From: an uncultured Eubacteriales bacterium
GTDB lineage: Bacteria > Bacillota > Clostridia > Oscillospirales > Oscillospiraceae
Reading direction: 5' to 3'
NCBI GenBank assembly: GCA_902496595.1
Contig: CABVBV010000115.1
Coordinates: 1 to 6,715 of the forward strand
Length of the DNA: 6,715 nucleotides
Positions 1 to 5,738 of the stretch are shown piece after piece. The notes under the pieces are model-generated. The model worked only from the letters and a program-made list of their open reading frames with translations. It ran no database searches and was not told the DNA's origin. The translations under genes were made by a program, and so were the position numbers. Within the stretch, counting starts at the first letter, position 1; every line of letters starts with the position of its first letter.

Positions 1-2
1 CC

Positions 3-608
3 AACTTCTCGGTAGCGATGTCGTGTTTCACGCTGGCCATAGGCGCTGCGTCGGTGCGCGAGGATCTGCGCCTCGGCATCCAGAACGGCGTGTCGCGGGG
101 CACGAGCCTCACGGCCGGCTTTGCGGCGAATATAGCGGTGGCGCTGGTCGCGGCGCTCGGCGTGACGCTGGTCGAGTGGGCGTGCATCTACCTGCGGGGC
201 GCGGTGAGGATAGGATTTTACAGCATATTCGCGCTCATCTACGGTGAGGACGCGGGCGTACTTGGGCAGCTTCGGAGCTTTCTGCTGAATTTTCTCTGGT
301 GCGGCTCAATGGTATTTGTGGGCAGTTTCCTGTCGCTGATGTACTGGAGGCTGACGAGGTTCTGGCGTTGGGTGGTATCGTTTGTCATAGGAGCGGCGGC
401 GCTGCTGCTGTTCAGTTCCGGTGTGTTTCTTCTGATAAGCAATGCCAAGACGGGCAGCGGTTTCCCGGCCTGGCTGCTGGAAACCGCCCGCTGGCTGGGC
501 GAGGCGCCGGTGAATCTGTGCATCTGCCTCGTGGGCATAGCCGCGGTCTTCGCCGTCTTCGACTGGCTCCTGACCCGCAAGGCACCAATTACAGCGGCGA
601 CGGCATAA
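3..608 (+). CDS. Multi-pass membrane protein, probable ABC-2-type transporter permease subunit (5' end missing)
   Basis: The reading frame is open back to the window edge (codons for N-F-S-V-A precede the first ATG at 18), so the real start lies outside and this is a C-terminal fragment of about 201 codons ending in TAA at 606-608. Counting from the ATG at 18, hydrophobic segments fall near residues 33-56, 88-110, 117-140 and 165-186, and the extreme left end looks like the tail of another span. Between the first two hydrophobic stretches is a polar loop reading S-V-R-E-D-L-R-L-G-I-Q-N-G-V-S-R. In ABC-2 exporter permeases of Firmicutes a loop of this type (acidic/basic residues, then N-G-V-S-R) follows the second span and is thought to contact the ATPase. 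The permease assignment rests on that loop and the topology only. No ATPase gene is visible, though it could lie upstream. The gene converges on the mreB operon, and its stop codon lies inside the T-run of that operon's terminator. Confidence 0.5.
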   Translation, partial: NFSVAMSCFTLAIGAASVREDLRLGIQNGVSRGTSLTAGFAANIAVALVAALGVTLVEWACIYLRGAVRIGFYSIFALIYGEDAGVLGQLRSFLLNFLWCGSMVFVGSFLSLMYWRLTRFWRWVVSFVIGAAALLLFSSGVFLLISNAKTGSGFPAWLLETARWLGEAPVNLCICLVGIAAVFAVFDWLLTRKAPITAATA

Positions 609-635
609 AAAAAGCCTCCCTTGCGCAAAGGGAGG
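607..635 (-). terminator. Rho-independent terminator, leftward, overlapping the stop codon of the convergent gene
   Basis: On the minus strand an 8-bp perfect stem (615-622 pairing with 628-635, five-base loop GCGCA in plus-strand terms) is followed after one C by seven consecutive T (plus-strand A607-A613). This is a textbook intrinsic terminator for transcripts coming leftward from mreB. Read on the plus strand the hairpin has no T-run after it, so it should not work well for the rightward gene. Its last T residues are the complement of that gene's TAA stop. The hairpin is also the first module of the repeat copy at 614-688. Confidence 0.75.
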
Positions 636-688
636 TGTCACGGCGCAAGCCGTGACGGAGGGATCGCGGATGACGTACACGGTTCCGG
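614..688 (+). repeat. Modular palindromic intergenic repeat, copy A
   Basis: The copy has three parts: hairpin 1 (615-635, stem CCTCCCTT); hairpin 2 (637-656, perfect 8-bp stem GTCACGGC with a GCAA loop); then a tail GGAGGGATCG (657-666), with an 11-base block CACGGTTCCGG at 678-688. The same modules recur at 5612-5722 in rearranged order and orientation. Positions 642-666 match 5612-5636 at 23 of 25 bases. Hairpins of this look are common between genes in GC-rich gut Firmicutes (recalled, not searched). I infer a non-coding, probably non-autonomous dispersed element (REP/BIME-like). No flanking target duplication is evident. Confidence 0.65.
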
Positions 689-707
689 CATTTAGAAAAG
701 CATAAAG

Positions 708-742
708 TTTTCGCCCGCCTTTTACAAAAAAGGCGGGCGAAG
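708..742 (-). terminator. Strong hairpin just after mreB, probable first terminator of the operon
   Basis: Bases 710-723 pair perfectly with 728-741 (14 bp, four-base loop), starting 9 nt past the mreB stop. On the minus strand the stem is followed by AAAACTTTATG, so the T-run is short and interrupted. The very stable GC-rich stem fits an intrinsic terminator or a 3'-end stabiliser. The better T-run is in the second hairpin at 607-635, which would act as backup. A plus-strand terminator is unlikely because no T-run follows on the right. Confidence 0.6.
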
Positions 743-750
743 CGCTGTGA

Positions 751-1782
751 TCAGTTTTGCAGCTGGCGTTTCCTCGCGAAGTTGACCATGCCCTCGGGCA
801 GCTCGTTCAGCCTGAGCAGCATCTTGCCCGCACCGTAGGCCGCGCAGGAGATGGGGTCGTCAACGACCACTGTGCGCAGCTTGGTGTCGTGCTCCACGAG
901 CATATCTATGCCGTAGATGAGGCTGCCGCCGCCGGACATGACTATGCCGTTCTGCGAAATGTCTGCTACCAGCTCCGGCGGTGTGCGCTCCAGCACGTAG
1001 TGTACGCTCTCCAGTATCTCCCGCGCAGGTTCCATGAGCACCTCCGCAAGCTCCGTCGAGCTCAGCTTCACCATCTTGGGCAGACCCGTCACAAGGTCGC
1101 GGCCCTTGACCTCCTCGATGCCCACCTCGGGCTTCGGCACCACGCAGCCTATGTTTATCTTGACTTCCTCCGCGGTCTTCGCGCCTATGAGCACGTTGTA
1201 CCTGCGCCGGACGTAGCGGATTATCGCGTCGTCAAAGCTGCCGCCCGCGACCTTGATGGACTCGCACTCGGCCACGCCGCCCAGCGAGACCACCGCCGTC
1301 TCGGTGGTGCCGCCGCCTATGTCGATGATGAGGTGGCCGTCCGGCTTCGAGACGTCGATGCCCGCGCCGTAGGCCGTCGCCACCGCGCTCTCTACGAGGT
1401 AAACCTTCCTCGCCCCAGCTTCGACCACCGCGTCTATCACGGCGCGCTCCTCAACTCCCGTGATGCTGCCCGGGACGCACACAAGCACCCTGGGCTTGAA
1501 CAGGCTGAAGCTCGTCACGCGCCCGATGAGCTCCTTGAGCATCGCCACCGTCATGTCGTAGTCCGAGATGACGCCGTCCATGATGGGCTGTATCGGCACG
1601 ATGCTTGCCGGTGTCCGGCCCAGCATCTTCTGGGCCTCGTGACCGACCTTCAGCAGCTTGCCCGAGAACTTGTCCACCGCCACGATGGTCGGCTCCCTTA
1701 TCTGCACGCCCTTGCCCCTCGAATAGAGCAGTACGCCTGTCGTTCCCATGTCGAGCGCTATATCCCGTTCAAATATCAGCAT
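751..1782 (-). CDS. mreB: MreB/Mbl-family bacterial actin homologue (rod shape-determining protein)
   Basis: At 343 residues this is full length for MreB, an ATP-dependent filament former that lies under the membrane and steers lateral wall synthesis. Visible actin-fold landmarks are phosphate-1 near D11-M-G-T-T-G-V17, phosphate-2 D154-I-G-G-G-T-T160, and the adenosine-side G284-G-G286. The family blocks V-E-E-R-A-V-I-D (110-117), T-A-E-E-V-K (203-208), G-R-D-L-V-T-G-L-P-K (227-236) and T-P-P-E-L (267-271) are also present. A hydrophobic L94-F95 pair before K-P-R-V is in place of the membrane-insertion loop. The ATG at 1782 has a good ribosome site (GGAAAGGTG, 8 nt upstream). Several pocket residues differ from canonical MreB: G-T-A-N-T becomes G-T-T-G-V, E-E-P-F becomes E-S-A-V, and G-D-E-M becomes G-G-S-F. 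There is no mreC or mreD beside it; it is the last gene of the recD2-comF run. I infer an Mbl/MreBH-like paralogue rather than the main mreB; the symbol is the family symbol. Confidence 0.9.
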   Translation of the reverse strand: MLIFERDIALDMGTTGVLLYSRGKGVQIREPTIVAVDKFSGKLLKVGHEAQKMLGRTPASIVPIQPIMDGVISDYDMTVAMLKELIGRVTSFSLFKPRVLVCVPGSITGVEERAVIDAVVEAGARKVYLVESAVATAYGAGIDVSKPDGHLIIDIGGGTTETAVVSLGGVAECESIKVAGGSFDDAIIRYVRRRYNVLIGAKTAEEVKINIGCVVPKPEVGIEEVKGRDLVTGLPKMVKLSSTELAEVLMEPAREILESVHYVLERTPPELVADISQNGIVMSGGGSLIYGIDMLVEHDTKLRTVVVDDPISCAAYGAGKMLLRLNELPEGMVNFARKRQLQN

Positions 1783-1834
1783 AGCTTTTGCACCTTTCCA
1801 GTCTTACCGTAATCATAGACCGCTCGCGGCAGTC

Positions 1835-2488
1835 TTATTCCACCTTGGCCACCGCAGCGCAGACCACGCTCTCGGCTCCGGCGAGGCCAAGCATCCTCGC
1901 GCATTCGGACACCGTGGCCCCGGTGGTTATTATGTCGTCAATGAGCAGTATCTTCCTGCCGTCCACGAGTTCCGGGTCGATCGTCTCGTAGGCTCCGGAG
2001 ATGTTCGCCCGGCGCTTTTCAATGCTCCCTGTGCCGGACTGCGGCGCTACGTCTTTCTTTTTCCTGAGCGTCTCCACCGCGACGTCGCCCAGCTCCAGCG
2101 CCGCCGCCATGGCTATGAGCATCGCCTGGTCGTAGCCGCGCTCCTTCAGACGCTGGCTCGAGAGCGGCACCCAGGAGATGAGGTCGTACTCGCCTTTCAG
2201 CCTCTCCTCGATGCACTCCGCAACGAGCCTTCCAAAGACGCCCGCATAGGCCGTGACGCCCTGGAACTTGTACCTGTGCAGCGCCTCACGCACGGCGCCC
2301 TCATACCTGAGCGGAGCTACACAGGCCTCGACGAAGTCGGTGCCAGCTCTGTCCGTGGGCTTGGTATACGGAAGGTTTTTACCGCATTCCTCGCACATCC
2401 CGCTCTCGCCCCGCTTCAACAGCTTCCGGCAGAACGCGCATTTGGGAGGAAAGATGATGTCCAGTATCCCGCTTCTCGACTTCGGCAC
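1835..2488 (-). CDS. comF: ComF family protein (zinc-finger plus phosphoribosyltransferase-like domain)
   Basis: From a GTG at 2488 this gives 217 residues, typical of ComF/GntX proteins. The N-terminus has a zinc-binding pair C17-x2-C20 and C32-x2-C35 preceded by the family's I-F-P-P-K-C. The C-terminal half is a type I phosphoribosyltransferase fold with the PRPP loop I-D-D-I-I-T-T-G-A-T (residues 183-192) and the upstream block L-K-E-R-G-Y-D-Q-A, which corresponds to the family's R-G-F-N-Q. In Bacillus, ComFC is needed for DNA uptake during transformation with the helicase ComFA; here no comFA is adjacent, so a role in competence is not shown. The frame extends three codons to an earlier GTG at 2497, but the AAGGAGG at 2499-2505 would sit only 1 nt from it, against 10 nt for the GTG at 2488, so I chose the latter. 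It follows recD2 closely and is probably translationally coupled to it. Confidence 0.88.
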   Translation of the reverse strand: MPKSRSGILDIIFPPKCAFCRKLLKRGESGMCEECGKNLPYTKPTDRAGTDFVEACVAPLRYEGAVREALHRYKFQGVTAYAGVFGRLVAECIEERLKGEYDLISWVPLSSQRLKERGYDQAMLIAMAAALELGDVAVETLRKKKDVAPQSGTGSIEKRRANISGAYETIDPELVDGRKILLIDDIITTGATVSECARMLGLAGAESVVCAAVAKVE

Positions 2489-2498
2489 GGCAATCACG

Positions 2499-2505
2499 CC
2501 TCCTT
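2499..2505 (-). promoter_or_regulatory. Ribosome binding site that decides the comF start
   Basis: The minus strand reads AAGGAGG here, three bases after the recD2 TAG stop (2508-2510). It is 1 nt from the GTG at 2495-2497, which is too close to use, and 10 nt from the GTG at 2486-2488. No ATG is nearby in frame. Ribosomes ending recD2 would sit on this site, which favours coupled translation. Confidence 0.65.
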
Positions 2506-2507
2506 CT

Positions 2508-4733
2508 CTATTTTTCAGAGCAGAGCCTGAGCCTCAGGCCGCTGTACCGCCTTGACTGAACGTGGTTGTCTATCATCTTGTGCGCCGTTTCACCGTCTCC
2601 GACCATGACGAGCAGCTCCTTCGCCCGCGTCACCGCCGTATAAAGCACGCCCCGAGTCAGCAGCCTGGGAGCCGCCTGCGCCAAGGCCAGCACTACCGCT
2701 CGGTACTCGCTGCCCTGAGACTTGTGTACGGTCATAGCCCAGGCGTGCTCAAGCTGCGTGAGCTGCTCAAAATTCAGCGCAGCCAGCCTGCCGTCAAAGT
2801 CCACCGTAAGCGCCTCGTTCTCTATGTCGATGCCTATTATATAGCCTATATCTCCGTTGTAAATACCCAAGCCGGCCTCGGCCTTCTGACCGGGGCCCCG
2901 GCTCCTGTGCCAGATTATATCATAGTTATTTCTGATTTGCATCACCCTGTCGCCCTCGCGGAAGGTGACTTCGCCAAAAATTTTCTCGTTTTTGCCCTGC
3001 GCCGCCGGATTCAGCGCCGCCTGGAGCCTCCTGTTCAGCGCCGCAGAGCCCAACTCGCCCTTCCTCGTCGGCGTGAGCACCTGTATCTCCTCCGGCGCGA
3101 TGCCCATCCTCTTCGGCAGCCTCTCGGAGCACAGCTCAACTATCGTTTCCGCCGCCCGGGCCTCATCCCTCCGGTTCAACAGGAAAAGATCGCCCGAGTT
3201 ATCCCTGAAGTCCGGATGTTCGCCTCGGTTTATCATGTGCGCACACTTGACTATCCGGCTGTCCTCCGCCTGACGGAATATCTCCGTCAGCCGCACGGAG
3301 GGCACCGCCTCCGAGCGGAGCACGTCCGAAAATACGCGGCCGGGCCCTACGCTCGGCAGCTGATCCGCATCGCCGACCAATATCAGCCGGCAGCCCTCCG
3401 GCAGCGCCGACAAGAGCGCTTTCATCAAAGTTATGTCAACCATCGAACACTCGTCCAGTACCACCGCGCCGCAGTCGAGGGGCTCGTCCTCATCCTTGGC
3501 AAACACGGTCTCCTCGGAGTCCTCGGAGAAGCCTGCGCCGAGCAGCCGATGGATAGTGGAGGCCTCGCGGCCCGTCAGCTCTGACATACGCTTCGCGGCC
3601 CGGCCTGTGGGCGCGGTGAGCAGGGTCTCGATGCCCAGGCTGTCGTACATATTGAGTATGCCGCGCAGAGAAGTCGTCTTGCCCGTGCCCGGGCCTCCGG
3701 TGAGCGCCATGACACGGCTCCGGGCGGCGAGGCTGAGCGCCTGCCTCTGGAGCGGCGCGTAGACTATTCCGCCTAGGTTTTCCATGTCCTCGACGAGCTT
3801 TTTTGTCTTCTCATCCTCCGGCTTGGGCGCGGAAGCGAGCTCTTTGAGCCTGTACGCGACGTAGGTCTCGGCCTCGTAGAGCTCCGTGAGGTAGCAGGCG
3901 TCCCTGCCCGCGAGCGGGACTCTGGTGATGACGCCGCGGTCTTCCAGCACCTCGACGGCTTCGGCCACGCTCCCTGGCTCCGCGCCGATGAACTGGGCGG
4001 TGGCTGCCGTGAGCTTGTCCATCGGTATGAAGCAGTGGCCGTTGTTGGCGTTGTGCCTCAGCTCGAAGATGACTGCTGCGCGGATGCGGTTGGGGTCGTC
4101 GGCCTCGCAGCCCAGGTCGAAGGCGAGGTGATCCGCCTCGGCGAAGGAGCCGCCTATGTGCGGAGCAGCCAGTATGTAGGGGTCGCCGCCGAGCACATCC
4201 ATGGCGCCCTCGCCGTAGAATTTGTACAGCTTCACTGCGAGCAGCGGCCTGAGCCCGTGGCCGCAGAGAAACTCCATGAGCCGCCTCAGCCCGGCCTGGC
4301 GGCGGAAGTCTGCGGACATACGCAGGGCCTTCTCGCGGCTGATGCCTCTTATCTCCTCAAGCCGTTCGGGATGGTTCTCGAGCACGTCGAGGGTCTTTTC
4401 TCCGAAACTGTTCACGATGAGGGCCGCAGTGGCGGGGCCGATGCCCTTGACGGCACGGCCTGCGAGGTAGGAGTAGATGGCCTCCGCAGTCCTCGGCAGG
4501 CTCCGCTCCGCGTACTCGGCCTTGAACTGCCTGCCGTGGCTCGGGTGGGTCATCCAAGCCCCGAAGGCGTGCAGCTCCTCTCCGGCACAGGCCGAGGGCA
4601 GTGTGCCGACTACCGTCGTCACCCCGCCGTCCATGGTGTCCAGGCGCAGAACCGTATATCCGTTTTCCTCGTTCGCGTAGATCACGCTCACGACCCGCCC
4701 CGAGAGCTCGCTGAGTTCTTCCCGTTCGTCCAT
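2508..4733 (-). CDS. recD2: ATP-dependent RecD2-type DNA helicase
   Basis: From ATG 4733 the product is 741 residues (D. radiodurans RecD2 ~715, B. subtilis YrrC ~800 from memory). RecD2 is a superfamily 1B 5'-3' helicase acting without RecBC in repair and replication-fork upkeep. In order: an N-terminal OB-like block S-G-R-V-V-S-V-I-Y-A-N-E-E-N-G-Y (11-26); helix-hairpin-helix repeats around G97-I-G-P and I128-R-G-I; Walker A G346-G-P-G-T-G-K-T353; motif Ia T373-A-P-T-G-R-A-A-K; Walker B D427-E-C-S; motif III G454-D-A-D-Q-L-P; motif IV E484-I-F-R-Q; motif V V669-H-K-S-Q-G-S-E; motif VI Y698-T-A-V-T-R-A-K with the arginine finger R703. All catalytic motifs are intact. The frame is open 45 codons further upstream, but that extension runs through the preceding gene and is arginine-rich, unlike a RecD2 N-terminus. 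The M46 start has a purine-rich GGGGA before it and begins at the expected place for the family. It overlaps the preceding gene by 46 nt and is followed closely by comF. Confidence 0.95.
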   Translation of the reverse strand: MDEREELSELSGRVVSVIYANEENGYTVLRLDTMDGGVTTVVGTLPSACAGEELHAFGAWMTHPSHGRQFKAEYAERSLPRTAEAIYSYLAGRAVKGIGPATAALIVNSFGEKTLDVLENHPERLEEIRGISREKALRMSADFRRQAGLRRLMEFLCGHGLRPLLAVKLYKFYGEGAMDVLGGDPYILAAPHIGGSFAEADHLAFDLGCEADDPNRIRAAVIFELRHNANNGHCFIPMDKLTAATAQFIGAEPGSVAEAVEVLEDRGVITRVPLAGRDACYLTELYEAETYVAYRLKELASAPKPEDEKTKKLVEDMENLGGIVYAPLQRQALSLAARSRVMALTGGPGTGKTTSLRGILNMYDSLGIETLLTAPTGRAAKRMSELTGREASTIHRLLGAGFSEDSEETVFAKDEDEPLDCGAVVLDECSMVDITLMKALLSALPEGCRLILVGDADQLPSVGPGRVFSDVLRSEAVPSVRLTEIFRQAEDSRIVKCAHMINRGEHPDFRDNSGDLFLLNRRDEARAAETIVELCSERLPKRMGIAPEEIQVLTPTRKGELGSAALNRRLQAALNPAAQGKNEKIFGEVTFREGDRVMQIRNNYDIIWHRSRGPGQKAEAGLGIYNGDIGYIIGIDIENEALTVDFDGRLAALNFEQLTQLEHAWAMTVHKSQGSEYRAVVLALAQAAPRLLTRGVLYTAVTRAKELLVMVGDGETAHKMIDNHVQSRRYSGLRLRLCSEK

Positions 4734-5044
4734 TCTTCCCCATCCCATCCGAGGCTCACGCAGTCCCAGCGCTTTGAGATAAGCCTTGCAAGCTCCCGCG
4801 TTTCCTCGTCCATTCCGCAGTCGTCTATGACGATCGCGCATCGCAGTGTGCCGTTTTCCCTCAGCCACATGAGGGCGCAGACCGTCTCTTCCAGGCCGGG
4901 CTCGCAGCCGGTAACTCTGAGCCTCAGCTCCAGCCCGGTGTTTCTGCCGACGCGCACGGGCAGCAGCAGCGAGCCCCTGAGCGACCAGAGGAACACCACG
5001 ACCAGCCCCGCCGCGACGGCGCAGAGCAGTATCTTCCAGAACAC
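4688..5044 (-). CDS. Small membrane-anchored protein of unknown function
   Basis: The product is 118 residues from a GTG at 5042-5044, preceded by AAGGGGG about 8 nt upstream. Residues ~3-22 form one hydrophobic span (W-K-I-L-L-C-A-V-A-A-G-L-V-V-V-F-L-W), followed by R23 and a soluble domain, so it is a signal-anchor or single-pass protein. The soluble part has alternating strand-like and helix-like stretches: L-E-L-R-L-R-V-T-G-C (38-47), a helix with L51-E-E-T, a strand A70-I-V-I-D-D-C-G-M-D-E-E-T82, then a helix R83-E-L-A-R-L-I-S. It has six cysteines (8, 47, 56, 69, 76, 95). The D-D-x-x-x-D-x-x-T pattern after a hydrophobic strand recalls the nucleotide-sugar site of family-2 glycosyltransferases, but the rest of that fold is absent. 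The last 15 codons and the stop lie inside the start of recD2, so the two are probably coupled. I do not recognise a named family. The reality of the gene is supported by codon structure, ribosome site and spacing. Confidence 0.72.
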   Translation of the reverse strand: MFWKILLCAVAAGLVVVFLWSLRGSLLLPVRVGRNTGLELRLRVTGCEPGLEETVCALMWLRENGTLRCAIVIDDCGMDEETRELARLISKRWDCVSLGWDGEEWTNGKNSASSRGGS

Positions 5045-5090
5045 CTCGCCACCCCCTTCTGTACAGTCTATGGGGCGGCGGGGATTTTAG

Positions 5091-5585
5091 TTAAACAAAT
5101 ATTGAGGTGAAACCGTAGGTGAGGCCCGTGACGAGAATGCCGGCTATGACGACGCCGAGCAGTACGGAGGGCAGGGCGTTGCGCAGCCGCATATTCATGA
5201 CCGCGGCGATCAGCGCCCCAGACCACGCGCCCGTACCGGGCAGGGGGATCGCCACGAAGAGCGTCAGCGCGAAGAATTGGAATCTGTGTATCCTGTCCCA
5301 CTTGCCCTCGGCCTTGGTCTGCAGCTTTTCCGCCAGACGGCCGAGTTTTTCGCTTTTCCGGGTCATCCATTTGAATATTGGCCGGATGAACAGGATGATG
5401 AAGGGGACGGGCAGCATATTACCGATAATGCTGACCGCCATCGCCTCCATGTGCGTCAGCCCCAGACCCACGCCTATCGGGATCGCTCCGCGCAGTTCGA
5501 CGACCGGTATCATTGAGATGATGAACGTGGCAAGGTACTTGCCCACGTCCGCCCCGGTTATGGCCTCTACGATGAAATCTACCAT
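5091..5585 (-). CDS. COG2426 / small multidrug export family membrane protein
   Basis: From ATG 5585 the product is 164 residues with four likely membrane spans (about 16-37, 47-70, 103-130, 138-160). Family hallmarks are E30-L-R-G-A-I-P36 at the end of the first span, G55-N-M-L-P-V-P-F62 in the second, and P114-L-P-G-T-G-A-W121 in the third. A charged cytoplasmic loop (72-101, K/R-rich) lies between spans two and three. These match Pfam Sm_multidrug_ex (PF06695), recalled from memory. The family name suggests efflux, but transport has little direct proof and the E-L-R-G and P-G-x-G motifs recall DedA-like reentrant loops. The frame extends 11 codons to a TTG at 5618, but that start lies inside the intergenic repeat. 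The ATG at 5585 has AAAGAGGT about 10 nt upstream and begins at the usual family position. It lies 46 nt before the next leftward gene with no terminator between. Confidence 0.85.
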   Translation of the reverse strand: MVDFIVEAITGADVGKYLATFIISMIPVVELRGAIPIGVGLGLTHMEAMAVSIIGNMLPVPFIILFIRPIFKWMTRKSEKLGRLAEKLQTKAEGKWDRIHRFQFFALTLFVAIPLPGTGAWSGALIAAVMNMRLRNALPSVLLGVVIAGILVTGLTYGFTSIFV

Positions 5586-5611
5586 GATAAAGTATACCTC
5601 TTTCAAATAAT

Positions 5612-5722
5612 GGCGCAAGCGGCGACGGAGGGATCGTCTCCATTTTGAACTTGCGACCCCTCAGTCGGCTCCGCCGACAGCTCCCCTTGCGCAGGGGAGC
5701 CTTTTCGCTTCCCGGAACCGTG
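5612..5722 (-). repeat. Modular palindromic intergenic repeat, copy B (inverted-pair form)
   Basis: The left part (5612-5636, plus sense) is the hairpin-2/tail module of copy A, 23 of 25 bases identical to 642-666. The right part, read on the minus strand, repeats the whole copy A architecture: an A-rich edge (5705-5702), hairpin 1 (stem GCTCCCCT at 5680-5687 with 5693-5700), TGTC, hairpin 2 (GTCGGC 5664-5669 with 5673-5678), then GAGGGGTCGC (5662-5653). The two parts face each other across about 16 bases. The 11-base block at 678-688 also occurs here inverted (5712-5722), now outside hairpin 1. Stem sequences differ between copies while base pairing is kept, which suggests the structure matters. 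Confidence 0.65.
5680..5705 (+). terminator. Terminator-like hairpin facing right, no gene to serve
   Basis: A perfect 8-bp stem (5680-5687 with 5693-5700, loop TGCGC) is followed on the plus strand by C and four T. It has the shape of an intrinsic terminator for rightward transcription, yet no rightward gene precedes it. It could stop antisense transcription from entering uvrA, or may just be the hairpin-1 module of the repeat. The T-run is short. Confidence 0.35.
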
Positions 5723-5738
5723 CCCCTACGGTTTGAGA

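Noticed and set aside
609..750. CRISPR array or small RNA in the convergent gap
   Set aside because: The repeats here are inverted hairpins, not regularly spaced direct repeats, and no promoter-like sequence supports an independent RNA.
757..1812. Long rightward open frame (351 codons) opposite mreB
   Set aside because: It is His/Arg/Ala-rich low-complexity translation antisense to a clear MreB; GC-rich codon bias creates such frames.
1748..2530. Rightward open frame of 260 codons opposite comF
   Set aside because: Antisense to the ComF zinc finger and PRPP loop; composition typical of a shadow frame.
2562..3584. Rightward open frame of 340 codons opposite recD2
   Set aside because: It lies antisense to the helicase motifs, is Arg/His/Gln-rich, and has no ribosome site or recognisable domain.
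4734..4868. N-terminal 45-residue extension of RecD2
   Set aside because: It overlaps the upstream gene's coding frame, is Arg-rich and unlike RecD2 N-termini; the start at 4733 fits the family.
4035..5090. Rightward open frame of 351 codons opposite the recD2 start and the 118-aa gene
   Set aside because: Antisense shadow spanning two genes that have proper starts and family motifs on the other strand.
5586..5620. Sigma-70-like promoter (TATACT with a TTG-box 16 nt upstream) for the COG2426 gene
   Set aside because: The -10-like box is only a few bases before the ATG and downstream of the ribosome site, so a transcript starting there would lose that site.
5716..5733. Hairpin (AACCGT / ACGGTT) just after uvrA as its terminator
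   Set aside because: The stem is only 6 bp and is not followed by a T-run on the minus strand; more likely part of the repeat neighbourhood.
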